Positions 49,781-57,505 are shown, numbered from the stretch's first letter. The stretch is 64,000 bases of DNA from Aureispira sp050633105 (GCA_050633105.1 JBOEFW010000008.1:124001-188000); one strand, 5' to 3'. Notes: generated by a model not told the origin, from the sequence alone. Translations and numbers: made by a program.

Positions 49781-50782
49781 TTAACTATCCTTTTTGGTGG
49801 AGTTGTTCAACTGCTTAAGATCCTGCTCCAAGGTGTTCAAGCTTTCCTGTCCCTCTATTTGCTTTTGTTCCTCCTTGTACTTTAGATATTCCTTAGTGGC
49901 GGTTTCTTTAGCTACTGTCATTCTGATAGAGCCTGCATGTTCCAACACATTCTTTTCATTGAGCGTCAAGATAGCATTAAGGCGATTGATCCAATCCCTC
50001 ATGTACATAGGCTTTTTATTCAAGGCTTGAGCTTCTGCAAAGGCTAAGTACTGCTCAATTAATAGATTCAATTCCTTCAACTCAAATTCAGTCAGGTAGT
50101 TCTTAGAAACCTCCACGTCTGTTTTTCTGATATTCCCTGTAGGGGCATTCTTCCAACTGGTTAAGCCCATGTTGGGTTGTTGGGCGTTGGCTCTTTTGTT
50201 GATGATTTCAGCGGCTGTTTGATGGCTTACGGCCCAAAGAAGTTTGTTTTGTACCTTCTGAAAGAAAGCAGTAGTTAGGTTGTCTTTGGGATTGTAATCT
50301 ATGCTAGTGGTATAAATGTCCTTCACCTTTTGATAGAAGACTTTCTCACTGCTTCTTATGTCTCGAACTCGTTCTAAGAGTTCATCAAAGTAGTTGTGTT
50401 GACCACTTTTTAGGCGGGTATCATCTAGGGTAAAGCCTTTGATTAATAGTTCCTTTAGGCGTTGGGTTGCCCAAATTCTAAATTGGGTTCCTCTATGGGA
50501 TTTTACTCTATAACCTACTGATATGATGATGTCTAGGTTGTAATAGTTGGTTGGTTTAGTAGAAAATTCGGAATTTCCGAATTTTCTCAAAGTACTGCTT
50601 TCTTCTAGTTCTCCTTCTTTATAAATGTTTTTAACATGCTCATTAATAGTAGATTTTGCCTTTTGGAATAAATTTGACATTTGTTGTTGACTCAACCAAA
50701 CGGTTTCCCCTTCTAATTTTACCTCAATTTGAGTTTGTCCTTCTGCTGTTTGGTAGAGGAGGATGTCAGAATTGTTTTGCAT
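49781..50782 (-). CDS. rhuM: RhuM-family virulence/defence-associated protein
   Basis: 333 residues. Typical RhuM family features in order: MQNNSDILLYQTAEG, EVKLEGETVWLSQQQMSNLF (winged-helix-like part), STINEHVKNIYKEGEL, STLRKFGNSEF, YYNLDIIISVGYRVKSHRGT and QFRIWATQRLKELLIKGFTL, with DDTRLKSGQ after it. The C-terminal third is charged and helical. The family is named for a Salmonella pathogenicity-island protein. Its genes are frequent neighbours of type I restriction loci and Fic genes; molecular function is not established. It reads into the Fic fragment (36-base gap) and is divergent from the 51081 gene across a spacer with a 12-C tract. A decayed second copy lies at 51689-51797. Confidence 0.88.
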   Translation of the reverse strand: MQNNSDILLYQTAEGQTQIEVKLEGETVWLSQQQMSNLFQKAKSTINEHVKNIYKEGELEESSTLRKFGNSEFSTKPTNYYNLDIIISVGYRVKSHRGTQFRIWATQRLKELLIKGFTLDDTRLKSGQHNYFDELLERVRDIRSSEKVFYQKVKDIYTTSIDYNPKDNLTTAFFQKVQNKLLWAVSHQTAAEIINKRANAQQPNMGLTSWKNAPTGNIRKTDVEVSKNYLTEFELKELNLLIEQYLAFAEAQALNKKPMYMRDWINRLNAILTLNEKNVLEHAGSIRMTVAKETATKEYLKYKEEQKQIEGQESLNTLEQDLKQLNNSTKKDS

Positions 50783-50910
50783 GAGAATGGAGCTTTTTAA
50801 TGGAGGATCACGACGACAACACTAAAATAGTGATTTGCGTTTGTAATAGTACGTTTATTGAAATTTTTAGCTCAAAAAAAAGCTTTAATTAGTTTTTTAA
50901 ATTTCTATTT

Positions 50911-50922
50911 CCCCCCCCCCCC
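50911..50922. repeat. Homopolymer of 12 C between divergent genes
   Basis: Twelve consecutive C lie 129 bases upstream of the rhuM start and 159 bases upstream of the divergent 51081 gene. Poly-G/C tracts of this length in promoter regions are typical slippage sites that change promoter spacing. No other such run is present in the window's spacers. Confidence 0.9.
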
Positions 50923-51080
50923 TATACAAAAAGTAACTTGCATTGATTGTCAGTGGTTTAGTATTGTTGAGGTACAAATAAGATACAAAAATCTCCAAAA
51001 AATATAAACCAACCCTCAAAAGCTGTATTTTGCCTATAAGAGGCAGTAAGCCTCCACCAAAAACAAAAAAACAATTCATC

Positions 51081-51686
51081 ATGGGCAAAATAGGCAGCTT
51101 TAAACCCTCTTACGAACAATGCCACACACTTAGTATCAAAAGCTTTACGCCTTCTAAATCCTTTGCTCTAAACAAAAACTTTAGCGGAACCTTAGAAGTC
51201 TCTAACTACTGGGAGTTGACAGAAAATACACTGTTCTTTAAGTACAAGGCTGCTACTCAACTCTTAGAGCTGTGCTTCTTTAGGAAGGGGGAACGATACA
51301 ACCAAGAGATAGGAATTGCCCAACTAGAAACCAACCTAAAAAACGGCTATAGGTTCTATTTTGTTTGTCCCCATACCCGCAAACGTTGTACTAAACTGTT
51401 GCGCCCCTTTGGGAATGGAGTATTCCTACATAGAACAGCATGGAAAGGCTTGTATTATGAAAAGCAGAAGGAGTCTAAGCATTACAGGGCTATAGCTAAT
51501 AGTCGTAGTGGGTTGATGTGTAAAATAGATGGCCTATCATGGGAATTGTATGTAGAACGCCCAAAGTACCAAAAGACCCACTACAGGGGCAAACCTACTC
51601 CCAAATATAAAAGGCTTCACCAACTAAAAGAAAAGTGCTTAAGGGCTAATGATGATGTGTTTAGGAGCTTTCTAGGTATTGGCTAA
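51081..51686 (+). CDS. Uncharacterised protein with CPHTRKRC-type metal-ligand motif
   Basis: 201 residues from ATG 51081; the frame is open 17 codons further, but MGKIGSFKPSYEQCHTLSIK is a better soluble start. The centre holds GYRFYFVCPHTRKRCTKLLR followed by GVFLHRTAWKGLYYEKQKES. This layout recalls bacterial proteins in which a CPxCxRR...LY motif precedes FxCRxCxxLxYxSQ, but here several cysteines are replaced by histidine or lost. The C-terminus is strongly basic, suggesting nucleic-acid binding. The gene lies between the intact rhuM and its decayed copy, so it probably came with a duplication or insertion there. Function unknown. Confidence 0.6.
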   Translation: MGKIGSFKPSYEQCHTLSIKSFTPSKSFALNKNFSGTLEVSNYWELTENTLFFKYKAATQLLELCFFRKGERYNQEIGIAQLETNLKNGYRFYFVCPHTRKRCTKLLRPFGNGVFLHRTAWKGLYYEKQKESKHYRAIANSRSGLMCKIDGLSWELYVERPKYQKTHYRGKPTPKYKRLHQLKEKCLRANDDVFRSFLGIG

Positions 51687-51688
51687 GT

Positions 51689-51797
51689 TTAGGCATCTTT
51701 CTTTTTAAACTTGTTGAGCTGTTTAATGTCCTGCTCCCTCAATTTTGGCTACTCCTTCTGCTGTTTGGTAAAGGAGGATTTCAGAGTTGTTTTGCAT
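51689..51797 (-). pseudogene. Internally deleted second rhuM copy
   Basis: Minus-strand reading from ATG 51797 gives MQNNSEILLYQTAEGVAKIE, nearly the first 20 residues of RhuM (MQNNSDILLYQTAEGQTQIE). In another frame it ends REQDIKQLNKFKKKDA with a stop at 51689-51691, matching the RhuM end (EQDLKQLNNSTKKDS). Some 300 codons between are gone. It retains both ends of a rhuM gene and none of its middle. Confidence 0.8.
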
Positions 51798-51812
51798 GGC
51801 TGTTGGTTTAGC

Positions 51813-52376
51813 TTAAATCAATGCTCTTAAATAATTAGCAGTTTGGTTAAGACCATTTCTTTTTAAAGCTTCTAAAACTTGAAATTCATCTAAATCAGGA
51901 TTTCGCCTATTCATGACCAATTCCCTAAAGGCTTGAATAGCTCCTTTTGGGTTGAGGTCAATAATATCTGTTAGGAAGTCATCTGCTGTTTTTGCAGCTA
52001 GACCAAAAGTAGCTAAATAGTCCTTTGGAAAGTCTTTCATGTTATTAGTCACAATAAGGTTTGCATTGGTCTTGATAGCTGCTGCCAATACATGACAATC
52101 TTTAGGGTCTGGCAAAGTTAAAGAGTCAATTAAACCATCATAATTTTTGACTAAAGCATCAGGGAAAGCTAAGTTGGCTCTACCCATTCTTTTTTTAATT
52201 TCTGTTTCTTCTACTCCCTTTCTTCTCATGACATTTTCCCACTCGTCAAAGATGTGTTTACTCCATTTGGGCGTGAACAATTCATAGAAAGCAAACCAAA
52301 ATAGGAGGTCTCTAATTTGAATAGGGAAAATTATGTTGGTGTCTAGAACACAAGTGAATTTGGTACTATGTATCAT
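51813..52376 (-). CDS. PIN-domain ribonuclease (probable toxin)
   Basis: 187 residues from ATG 52376; seven earlier codons are open, but this start overlaps the antitoxin stop by 11 bases and leads directly into the fold. PIN motifs: the first acidic residue in CVLDTNII near residue 12, an acidic residue in FDEWENVM, and Asp residues in LPDPKDCHVLAAAI and VTNNMKDF, giving the quartet that binds metal. The C-terminal ~60 residues are helical. PIN toxins cleave tRNA, rRNA or mRNA. Overlap with an upstream HTH gene makes this a toxin-antitoxin pair, here in a less common arrangement with a DNA-binding domain of excisionase type. Confidence 0.88.
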   Translation of the reverse strand: MIHSTKFTCVLDTNIIFPIQIRDLLFWFAFYELFTPKWSKHIFDEWENVMRRKGVEETEIKKRMGRANLAFPDALVKNYDGLIDSLTLPDPKDCHVLAAAIKTNANLIVTNNMKDFPKDYLATFGLAAKTADDFLTDIIDLNPKGAIQAFRELVMNRRNPDLDEFQVLEALKRNGLNQTANYLRALI

Positions 52377-52821
52377 ACAAGCCTGTTTCTTCATCATCTT
52401 GCATCATATCTCTCAGCAATTGACGTTGTTGTTCTTTTTGTTGTTTTTTATAATTCATGATATCTTCAAATTTTACCCTTCTATGTCTTCCTACCTTGGT
52501 AAAGGGAATGACCCCATCTTCTAACAGTTTGACCAAATGAGGGCGAGAACAAACCAATAAATCGGCTGCTGCTTGTGTGGTCATTTCTGTAGCAATAGGA
52601 ATAATAGAAATCGGTTTCCCTTCACTGGTTGCCTTGAGAATTTGAGCCAACAACTTCAAAGCTCTTAGAGGGACTTTAATTTTGTCTTTGGTTTCTTCTA
52701 TCTCTATTTCAGGATTAGGATCATGTACCTGCTCTAATGCTTCTGCTAGCAGGGCATAAGATTGCAAGGCTACTCTTTGTTCCTCCTTGGAGGGCTTACT
52801 AGTTGTTGAGAGGTTTTTCAT
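52366..52821 (-). CDS. HTH (excisionase/MerR-like) antitoxin of the PIN toxin
   Basis: 151 residues from ATG 52821; 24 preceding codons are open but cross the operator-like dyad. The first part is helical (KEEQRVALQSYALLAEALEQ), with an extended segment between. The HTH_17-type domain lies at about 80-125: TEMTTQAAADLLVCSRPHLV followed by KLLEDGVIPFTKVGRHRRV, the excisionase-like DNA-binding signature. The acidic end (QDDEETGLYDT) may bind the toxin. It should neutralise the PIN protein and repress its own promoter through the dyad 11-33 bases upstream. Gene order antitoxin-toxin with an 11-base overlap is standard. Confidence 0.85.
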   Translation of the reverse strand: MKNLSTTSKPSKEEQRVALQSYALLAEALEQVHDPNPEIEIEETKDKIKVPLRALKLLAQILKATSEGKPISIIPIATEMTTQAAADLLVCSRPHLVKLLEDGVIPFTKVGRHRRVKFEDIMNYKKQQKEQQRQLLRDMMQDDEETGLYDT

Positions 52822-52831
52822 TTTTTGTTGC

Positions 52832-52854
52832 TTGGTGTAGTAGTTATACACCAA
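52832..52854 (-). promoter_or_regulatory. Operator-like dyad upstream of the antitoxin gene
   Basis: TTGGTGTA (52832-52839) and TACACCAA (52847-52854) form an 8+8 bp inverted repeat with a 7-base spacer, 11 bases before the antitoxin ATG. It is placed where an autoregulatory operator or the leader of the transcript would be. Confidence 0.65.
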
Positions 52855-52946
52855 TATAAACGAAATAAACGAAAAAATGTTTCCTCTTTCCAACTTTCTT
52901 GGAAATATTTTTATGAATAACTCTTAAATGCTATCCTACAGATACT

Positions 52947-53573
52947 TTACTTTTTCCGCCTAACCCGCAACCCCTTTATTTCTTCTATAGTTAGTTTGGT
53001 TAGTCTAGCAATGGTTTCTACATCCAAATCCATTCTTTTTAACTCTTTGGCTATTTCAATAGCTTTGTCCCTTCTACCAAAGTCAACAGCTTCCTTCCTT
53101 ATCTTTTCTACCAACTCATAGGCAGGAACATACTTGGTACTTTTCCCTAGTTCCTCCATCAAACCAATATCATTAAAACTTAGGTAGCTGCGTTCGGTAA
53201 TAATCAAATGATCCAGTACAGGAGTGCCCACAATACGCCCTACTTGAATCATTCTATCCGTGGTGTCCTTATCATCTTTGGAGGGCTTTAATTCGCCGCT
53301 GGGGTGGTTGTGGCACAACATGATTTTGACCGCTCTTTTCTGCAAGGCAAAAGAAAAGACTTCCATAGGATTAATCAATACTTTGTTGACGGTTCCTAAG
53401 CCGATCAATTCCACAAACAAGAGCTGTAAATTATTCGCCAATCCAATGATCCAAAAGTGTTCTTTGTTTTGGTCAATCTTCTGTTCTCGTAAGAGAATGG
53501 TCTGCATGATTTTGTAAATATCATCAGAGGTTAAGACCTTGATTCTTTCTGCTTCTGTTAGTGGGATGTTCAT
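52947..53573 (-). CDS. RadC/JAB-domain protein with Rpn-like C-terminal tail (copy 2)
   Basis: 208 residues, nearly the same length and sequence as the protein of 39843-40469. It begins MNIPLTEAERIKVLTSDDIY. The JAB metal motif is in MLCHNHPSGELKPSKDDKD, and the C-terminal tail reads KAIEIAKELKRMDLDVETIA then RLTKLTIEEIKGL. There is no N-terminal helix-hairpin-helix. The upstream dyad TAGGA-N4-TCCTA is conserved at the same distance. Both copies are on the minus strand, 12.5 kb apart, and everything between looks accessory, so they may mark the borders of an acquired island or result from its insertion next to an existing gene. Divergence between copies is clear but low. Confidence 0.85.
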   Translation of the reverse strand: MNIPLTEAERIKVLTSDDIYKIMQTILLREQKIDQNKEHFWIIGLANNLQLLFVELIGLGTVNKVLINPMEVFSFALQKRAVKIMLCHNHPSGELKPSKDDKDTTDRMIQVGRIVGTPVLDHLIITERSYLSFNDIGLMEELGKSTKYVPAYELVEKIRKEAVDFGRRDKAIEIAKELKRMDLDVETIARLTKLTIEEIKGLRVRRKK

Positions 53574-53625
53574 GTGTCGTATTGATAAGAAGATTGCTAT
53601 TAGAACAATAAAAATAGGTTTTTTG

Positions 53626-53639
53626 TAGGAGTTATCCTA
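53626..53639 (-). promoter_or_regulatory. Conserved dyad TAGGA-N4-TCCTA upstream of radC-like copy 2
   Basis: TAGGAGTTATCCTA lies 53 bases before the start codon, equivalent to the element at 40523-40536, with one base different in the spacer. Confidence 0.5.
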
Positions 53640-53671
53640 GTGCAGGGTAGTAAGGACAAGCAAGCCGCTTT

Positions 53672-55081
53672 TTACTTCCCTATACAAAACCTCGAAAAAA
53701 TATTCCCCAACAAATCATCCGTAGAAATCTCCCCCGTAATTTCCCCCAAAGAATTGAGCGCATGGCGAATATCCATGGCCAAGAAATCCCCAGTAATGCC
53801 CGCTTCCAAGCCCATCAACACAGAATCCAAGGATTCTAGCGCAGCACGCAAGGCCGCATAATGCCGAGAATTTGACACAATACTCTGGTCATTTTGGAGC
53901 TGGCCTAGAGAGACCAAATCAGAAAGTGCAGCCTCTAGAGGATCCAAGCCCGTTTTCTGTTGGGCGGAAAGGGAGAGGAGCGCATGTTTAGCCGTGAGTT
54001 CTGCTAGAATGGCTTGCTCGGCTGGTGTTTGAGTACTAGGATCAGGCGTTAAGTCGGTTTTGTTGGCGACTAATAAAAGCTGTAGATCTTCTTTTTGAAG
54101 TTGTAAGAGATCGGCTTGGATGGCGCTAGGAGGAAGCAGTGCACTGTCATAGACATAGATTAGAATAGCCGATTTGGCGACTTGTTCCAAGGTTTTTTGA
54201 ACACCAATGGCTTCAATTTGATCGGTCGCTTCGCGGATACCTGCGGTATCGATGAGGCGAAAAGAGACCCCTTTGATATTGAGCAACGCTTCTATGGTAT
54301 CGCGCGTGGTGCCAGCAATGTCCGAGACAATGGCGCGTTCTTCTTTTAATAAGGCATTTAGGAGGGTAGATTTCCCTGCATTGGGGCGACCCGCTAAGAC
54401 GGTTTGTACCCCGTGCTTGATGACGTTGCCCAATTGGAAGGAATCTAGGAGGCGCTTGATAAGACTGGTGATTTTCTCAATCAGGCCCTTCAAATCATCG
54501 CGATTGGCAAACTCTACATCTTCCTCTCCAAAATCCAATTCTAACTCAATCATAGAGGCAAAATGCAAAAGCTGCTGCCGCAAGTTCTGGATTTGATCGG
54601 AAAAACCACCCCGCATTTGGCGCAAAGCCAATTGATGCGCCGCTTCAGATTCCGCAGAAATAAGGTCGGCTACGGCCTCGGCTTGCGAAAGATCTAATTG
54701 TCCATTAAGGAAGGCCCGCAAGGTGAATTCCCCTTCCCGCGCTAGGCGAGCGCCACGACGAATAAACAACTCGATGAGTTGTTGTTGGATGTAGCGAGAG
54801 CCATGACAAGAGACTTCAATGACGTTTTCTTTGGTGTAAGAATTGGGCGCTTTGAAGACAGAAACTAAAGCCTGATCGACTACTTTGTTTTGTTCATCGC
54901 GAATGTAACCCAAGTGTATGGTATGCGAATCGACAGCTAGTAAATCTTTGGTGCGAAATTGTGCATTGACGATATTCAAGGCCTCTGGCCCTGATAAACG
55001 CACGACGCCAATAGCGCCTGCACCAGTGGGAGTTGCCAAAGCAACAATGGTATCTTGTAAATCAACGAGTTGATAAGCCAT
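53672..55081 (-). CDS. mnmE: tRNA uridine-5-carboxymethylaminomethyl GTPase MnmE
   Basis: 469 residues, the normal length. The N-terminal folate-binding domain (1-120) has DTIVALATPTGAGAIGVVRL and EFTLRAFLNGQLDLSQAEAV. The G domain is inserted in the helical domain: G1 GRPNAGKST at 231-239, G2/G3 GTTRDT and DTAGIRE at about 257-284, G4 NKTD at 340-343. It ends with the diagnostic FCIGK whose cysteine is needed for the reaction. With MnmG it modifies the wobble uridine of several tRNAs. As a core gene just outside radC-like copy 2 it marks the right border of the accessory region. The start at 55081 is unambiguous. Confidence 0.98.
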   Translation of the reverse strand: MAYQLVDLQDTIVALATPTGAGAIGVVRLSGPEALNIVNAQFRTKDLLAVDSHTIHLGYIRDEQNKVVDQALVSVFKAPNSYTKENVIEVSCHGSRYIQQQLIELFIRRGARLAREGEFTLRAFLNGQLDLSQAEAVADLISAESEAAHQLALRQMRGGFSDQIQNLRQQLLHFASMIELELDFGEEDVEFANRDDLKGLIEKITSLIKRLLDSFQLGNVIKHGVQTVLAGRPNAGKSTLLNALLKEERAIVSDIAGTTRDTIEALLNIKGVSFRLIDTAGIREATDQIEAIGVQKTLEQVAKSAILIYVYDSALLPPSAIQADLLQLQKEDLQLLLVANKTDLTPDPSTQTPAEQAILAELTAKHALLSLSAQQKTGLDPLEAALSDLVSLGQLQNDQSIVSNSRHYAALRAALESLDSVLMGLEAGITGDFLAMDIRHALNSLGEITGEISTDDLLGNIFSRFCIGK

Positions 55082-55117
55082 GTGTGGGAGTGTGAAAACG
55101 GTTGGTAAAGAAGGTTC

Positions 55118-55459
55118 TTAAACCTTCCATTCTATATAAGTAGCGACTAATTTTTCTATTCTAATCTGTACCCAGGCCTCTTGTTGCCCTTCCTCCGTTT
55201 TATACGTTACTCTTCGATAAACGGTTTCATTAACTTGATAGCCTAAGTTCTGATACAAATTGTCGCCTTGAGCATCATAATACTCATCTCTAAAGGGCCC
55301 CGATTGATTGGGGCGTTCTGCATTGACCAAGGTTCCCTTTTCTTGTTCCACAAAACGTTGAATAATGTTGTTAATAAGGGCTGTTTTTTTGCCGTTCCTG
55401 CGAAGGGAGTAAATACCTAAAACGGCAATGATGCCCAATACAAAATATGCTACTTCCAT
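55118..55459 (-). CDS. Small hypothetical protein with one N-terminal membrane helix
   Basis: 113 residues. One hydrophobic helix at 1-18 (MEVAYFVLGIIAVLGIYSL) is followed by a basic stop-transfer segment (RRNGKK), then a soluble domain with a beta-rich pattern (YRRVTYKTEEGQQEAWVQIR and IEKLVATYIEWKV). No family is recognised. It should be anchored in the inner membrane with a cytoplasmic domain. It lies 36 bases upstream of mnmE and 44 bases downstream of the next minus-strand gene, so the three may share a transcript. Confidence 0.65.
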   Translation of the reverse strand: MEVAYFVLGIIAVLGIYSLRRNGKKTALINNIIQRFVEQEKGTLVNAERPNQSGPFRDEYYDAQGDNLYQNLGYQVNETVYRRVTYKTEEGQQEAWVQIRIEKLVATYIEWKV

Positions 55460-55503
55460 AATTGTTTTATAAGCGCTTTAAGGCGCTGTTGAGAAAGTTG
55501 TTC

Positions 55504-55995
55504 TTAGATGGGTTTGATGCTTTGGAGGATCTTATCCAGACTTTCTTGGTGTTCTTTTAATGCTTTTTGGTCGCCTAAACCGACAACAAGTAATACTTGA
55601 TGGGGACGTTCTAATAAGAATAAACCCATTTGTATGGGTTGTCCATCCAAGTTGCCTTGTACTTCTGCTCCAACGCCCATAATGCCATTTAAGTCGATTA
55701 ACTCAGGGGCACTACTCCACGTTGGATTTTGGACCTGTTCTGCCACTAAACGCTCTAACCCTTGCAAGGCTTCTTCCATTTGTGTGTCTTCCAATAAGGT
55801 GAACGTCACGGACAAACCGCTAGTCGTGTGTTGTAAACGTACAACTTCTTCTTGATTTTCTAGCTGCCAATTATCAGGGTACCAGAAACCAACTTTTGCA
55901 GTTTGGTGAAGAAACCATTGGGGGTCTACTTGGGCATGCAATTGGGAAGATCCCAACAAAAATAACAACGCTAGGCCACAAAAAAAAGTTCTCAT
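55504..55995 (-). CDS. Secreted hypothetical protein
   Basis: 163 residues from ATG 55995, chosen because MRTFFCGLALLFLLGSSQLH plus AQ is a typical signal peptide; the longer frame runs into the assembly gap. The mature part (WFLHQTAKVGFWYPDNWQLE, then SGLSVTFTLLEDTQMEEALQ, IDLNGIMGVGAEVQGNLDGQ and a final helix) resembles the compact alpha/beta fold of small periplasmic proteins like PsbP/DcrB. No firm family. It is probably periplasmic. The MITE copy with the N gap lies 40 bases upstream of its start and may have displaced or replaced its promoter. Confidence 0.65.
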   Translation of the reverse strand: MRTFFCGLALLFLLGSSQLHAQVDPQWFLHQTAKVGFWYPDNWQLENQEEVVRLQHTTSGLSVTFTLLEDTQMEEALQGLERLVAEQVQNPTWSSAPELIDLNGIMGVGAEVQGNLDGQPIQMGLFLLERPHQVLLVVGLGDQKALKEHQESLDKILQSIKPI

Positions 55996-56036
55996 GTAAA
56001 TTTGCTTTAGCAAAGGATGAAGTAAGCAGTAACTAA

Positions 56037-56110
56037 GAGCCTGTTTAAATTTNNNNNNNNNNNNNNNNNNNNNNNNNNNNNNNNNNNNNNNNNAAATTTT
56101 AAACAAACTC
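56037..56110 (-). mobile_element. MITE copy 3, interrupted by an assembly gap of 41 N
   Basis: The left end GAGCCTGTTTAAATTT (from 56037) and the right end AAATTTTAAACAAACTC (to 56110) match the two termini of the 83-bp element in inverse orientation. TAA flanks both sides (56034-56036 and 56111-56113). The interior is 41 N (56053-56093). If it were a simple MITE, 50 bases would be missing; the gap could also conceal a longer element with the same ends. Confidence 0.75.
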
Positions 56111-56299
56111 TAAAGTGGCAAAAGCTATTCCAACTGTTTTCCCTTTGTTATAATAGAAGAACCGATAAATAGCGTCATTCTACGGAAAGAATAAACATTG
56201 GTCATGTAATCAAAGGTACAAAAAAATCATCTTTTATGGAAGTGGCAGCCAAAGGGACGGTTTATCTTTGATAAGAGTGGTGTACCAATAGGCCTTCTA

Positions 56300-57493
56300 C
56301 TAAAGATAATCAAATACAAGGCCCAAATCTCTAAAAATCACTTCATGTTCCTCTTCAAATACATTCCAAGCCAATACCACGGCGATAATGTTCTTTTGAG
56401 GAATAACAACTAAGACTTGGTTGCCATACCCTAAGGCAAAGACCCCATGTTTTTCCTCTTGACTTATCCACCATTGATAACCATAACCATCCGTACTACC
56501 ATCCTGTGCCAGATCAATCGAATGTTTGCTCCAAGCCTTCTCTATCCATGCCTTGGATAAAATTTGTTGTCCTTGCCATTGCCCTTTCTGTAGGTATAAG
56601 CGGCCGATTTTGGCTAAATCTCTAGCCTTTAAATACAAGCCTCCTTCTGTATCTGCTAAACCCGTTGGTGTCTTTTTCCAATAATAATGGTTAATGCCTA
56701 AAGGACCAAAAAGATGTTGTTCCGCATAGTCTTCTAGTGTTTGTTGGGTGGCTTGTTCTAAGATAAAAGCTAAGAGTTGGCTAGCACCACTGTTGTAATT
56801 CCAGACGGCACCAGGTACGGTGTCTATGGTTTGTTGGAGAGTGTAAGCGACCCAATCCGCTGATTGTTCCATGGCGGTTACATTGTTCTCCATTTCTAGA
56901 GTGGTGCCCATTTCTAACCAATTCAAACCCAAACGCATGGTGAGAACATCTTCTAATGTTGCCTCCTTTAGCTGTGCCTGCATGGCTTGGGAGAGTGTTG
57001 TATCGTCCTTGAAATAAGGATAAAGCGGATCTTGCAAGCTTAGTTTCCCTTCTTGAATCGCCAGTGCAATCAAGGTGCTAGCAATGGATTTAGTAACGGA
57101 TTGTAAGCTGTGCAAATCCGAGTCTAAGTAGTATGGATGATATTTGGGATGATAATAGTTGTACAAATGAATGGCATTAGAATCGGAACAACTACCGCTG
57201 CCACAGCCCATTTTCCCTGTTTTTCCTTGACTGATTTGTGCATAATCATTGGAGAATTGACGCTCCCAAAGAATACTGTCATCTTGGATGATTAACAATG
57301 CATCAATATGCCCATACTGCCCTTGCTCGGTTTGGAGCAACAAAGAATCGATGAATAATTGAGCACTGTCTCGATTGTTTTCTTGGGCGAAGGGCCATTG
57401 AAACGCAGCGGATGGAGGCGGGGCAGGCGTTGGTGTTGCTTGTTCACAACTAAGACCAAGTGTAACAACCAATAGGAATAAAAATAGGTGCAT
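56300..57493 (-). CDS. Serine hydrolase of the beta-lactamase/class C penicillin-binding family, lipoprotein
   Basis: 397 residues. Lipoprotein signal with VTLGLSC at the end, followed by a proline-rich linker (TPTPAPPPSA). The class C beta-lactamase-like domain has SVTK (nucleophile Ser132 and general-base Lys135), YNS near residue 235 (WNYNSGASQLL) and a late GYGYQWWIS region in place of the third box. A glycine/serine/cysteine-rich insert (MGCGSGSCSDS) precedes the active site and may be metal-binding or disulfide-linked. Likely an esterase, amidase or D-aminopeptidase anchored in the periplasm rather than an antibiotic-degrading enzyme. It is a single gene, followed after 12 bases by the methyltransferase gene on its upstream side. 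Confidence 0.88.
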   Translation of the reverse strand: MHLFLFLLVVTLGLSCEQATPTPAPPPSAAFQWPFAQENNRDSAQLFIDSLLLQTEQGQYGHIDALLIIQDDSILWERQFSNDYAQISQGKTGKMGCGSGSCSDSNAIHLYNYYHPKYHPYYLDSDLHSLQSVTKSIASTLIALAIQEGKLSLQDPLYPYFKDDTTLSQAMQAQLKEATLEDVLTMRLGLNWLEMGTTLEMENNVTAMEQSADWVAYTLQQTIDTVPGAVWNYNSGASQLLAFILEQATQQTLEDYAEQHLFGPLGINHYYWKKTPTGLADTEGGLYLKARDLAKIGRLYLQKGQWQGQQILSKAWIEKAWSKHSIDLAQDGSTDGYGYQWWISQEEKHGVFALGYGNQVLVVIPQKNIIAVVLAWNVFEEEHEVIFRDLGLVFDYL

Positions 57494-57505
57494 GATGATT
57501 AAATG

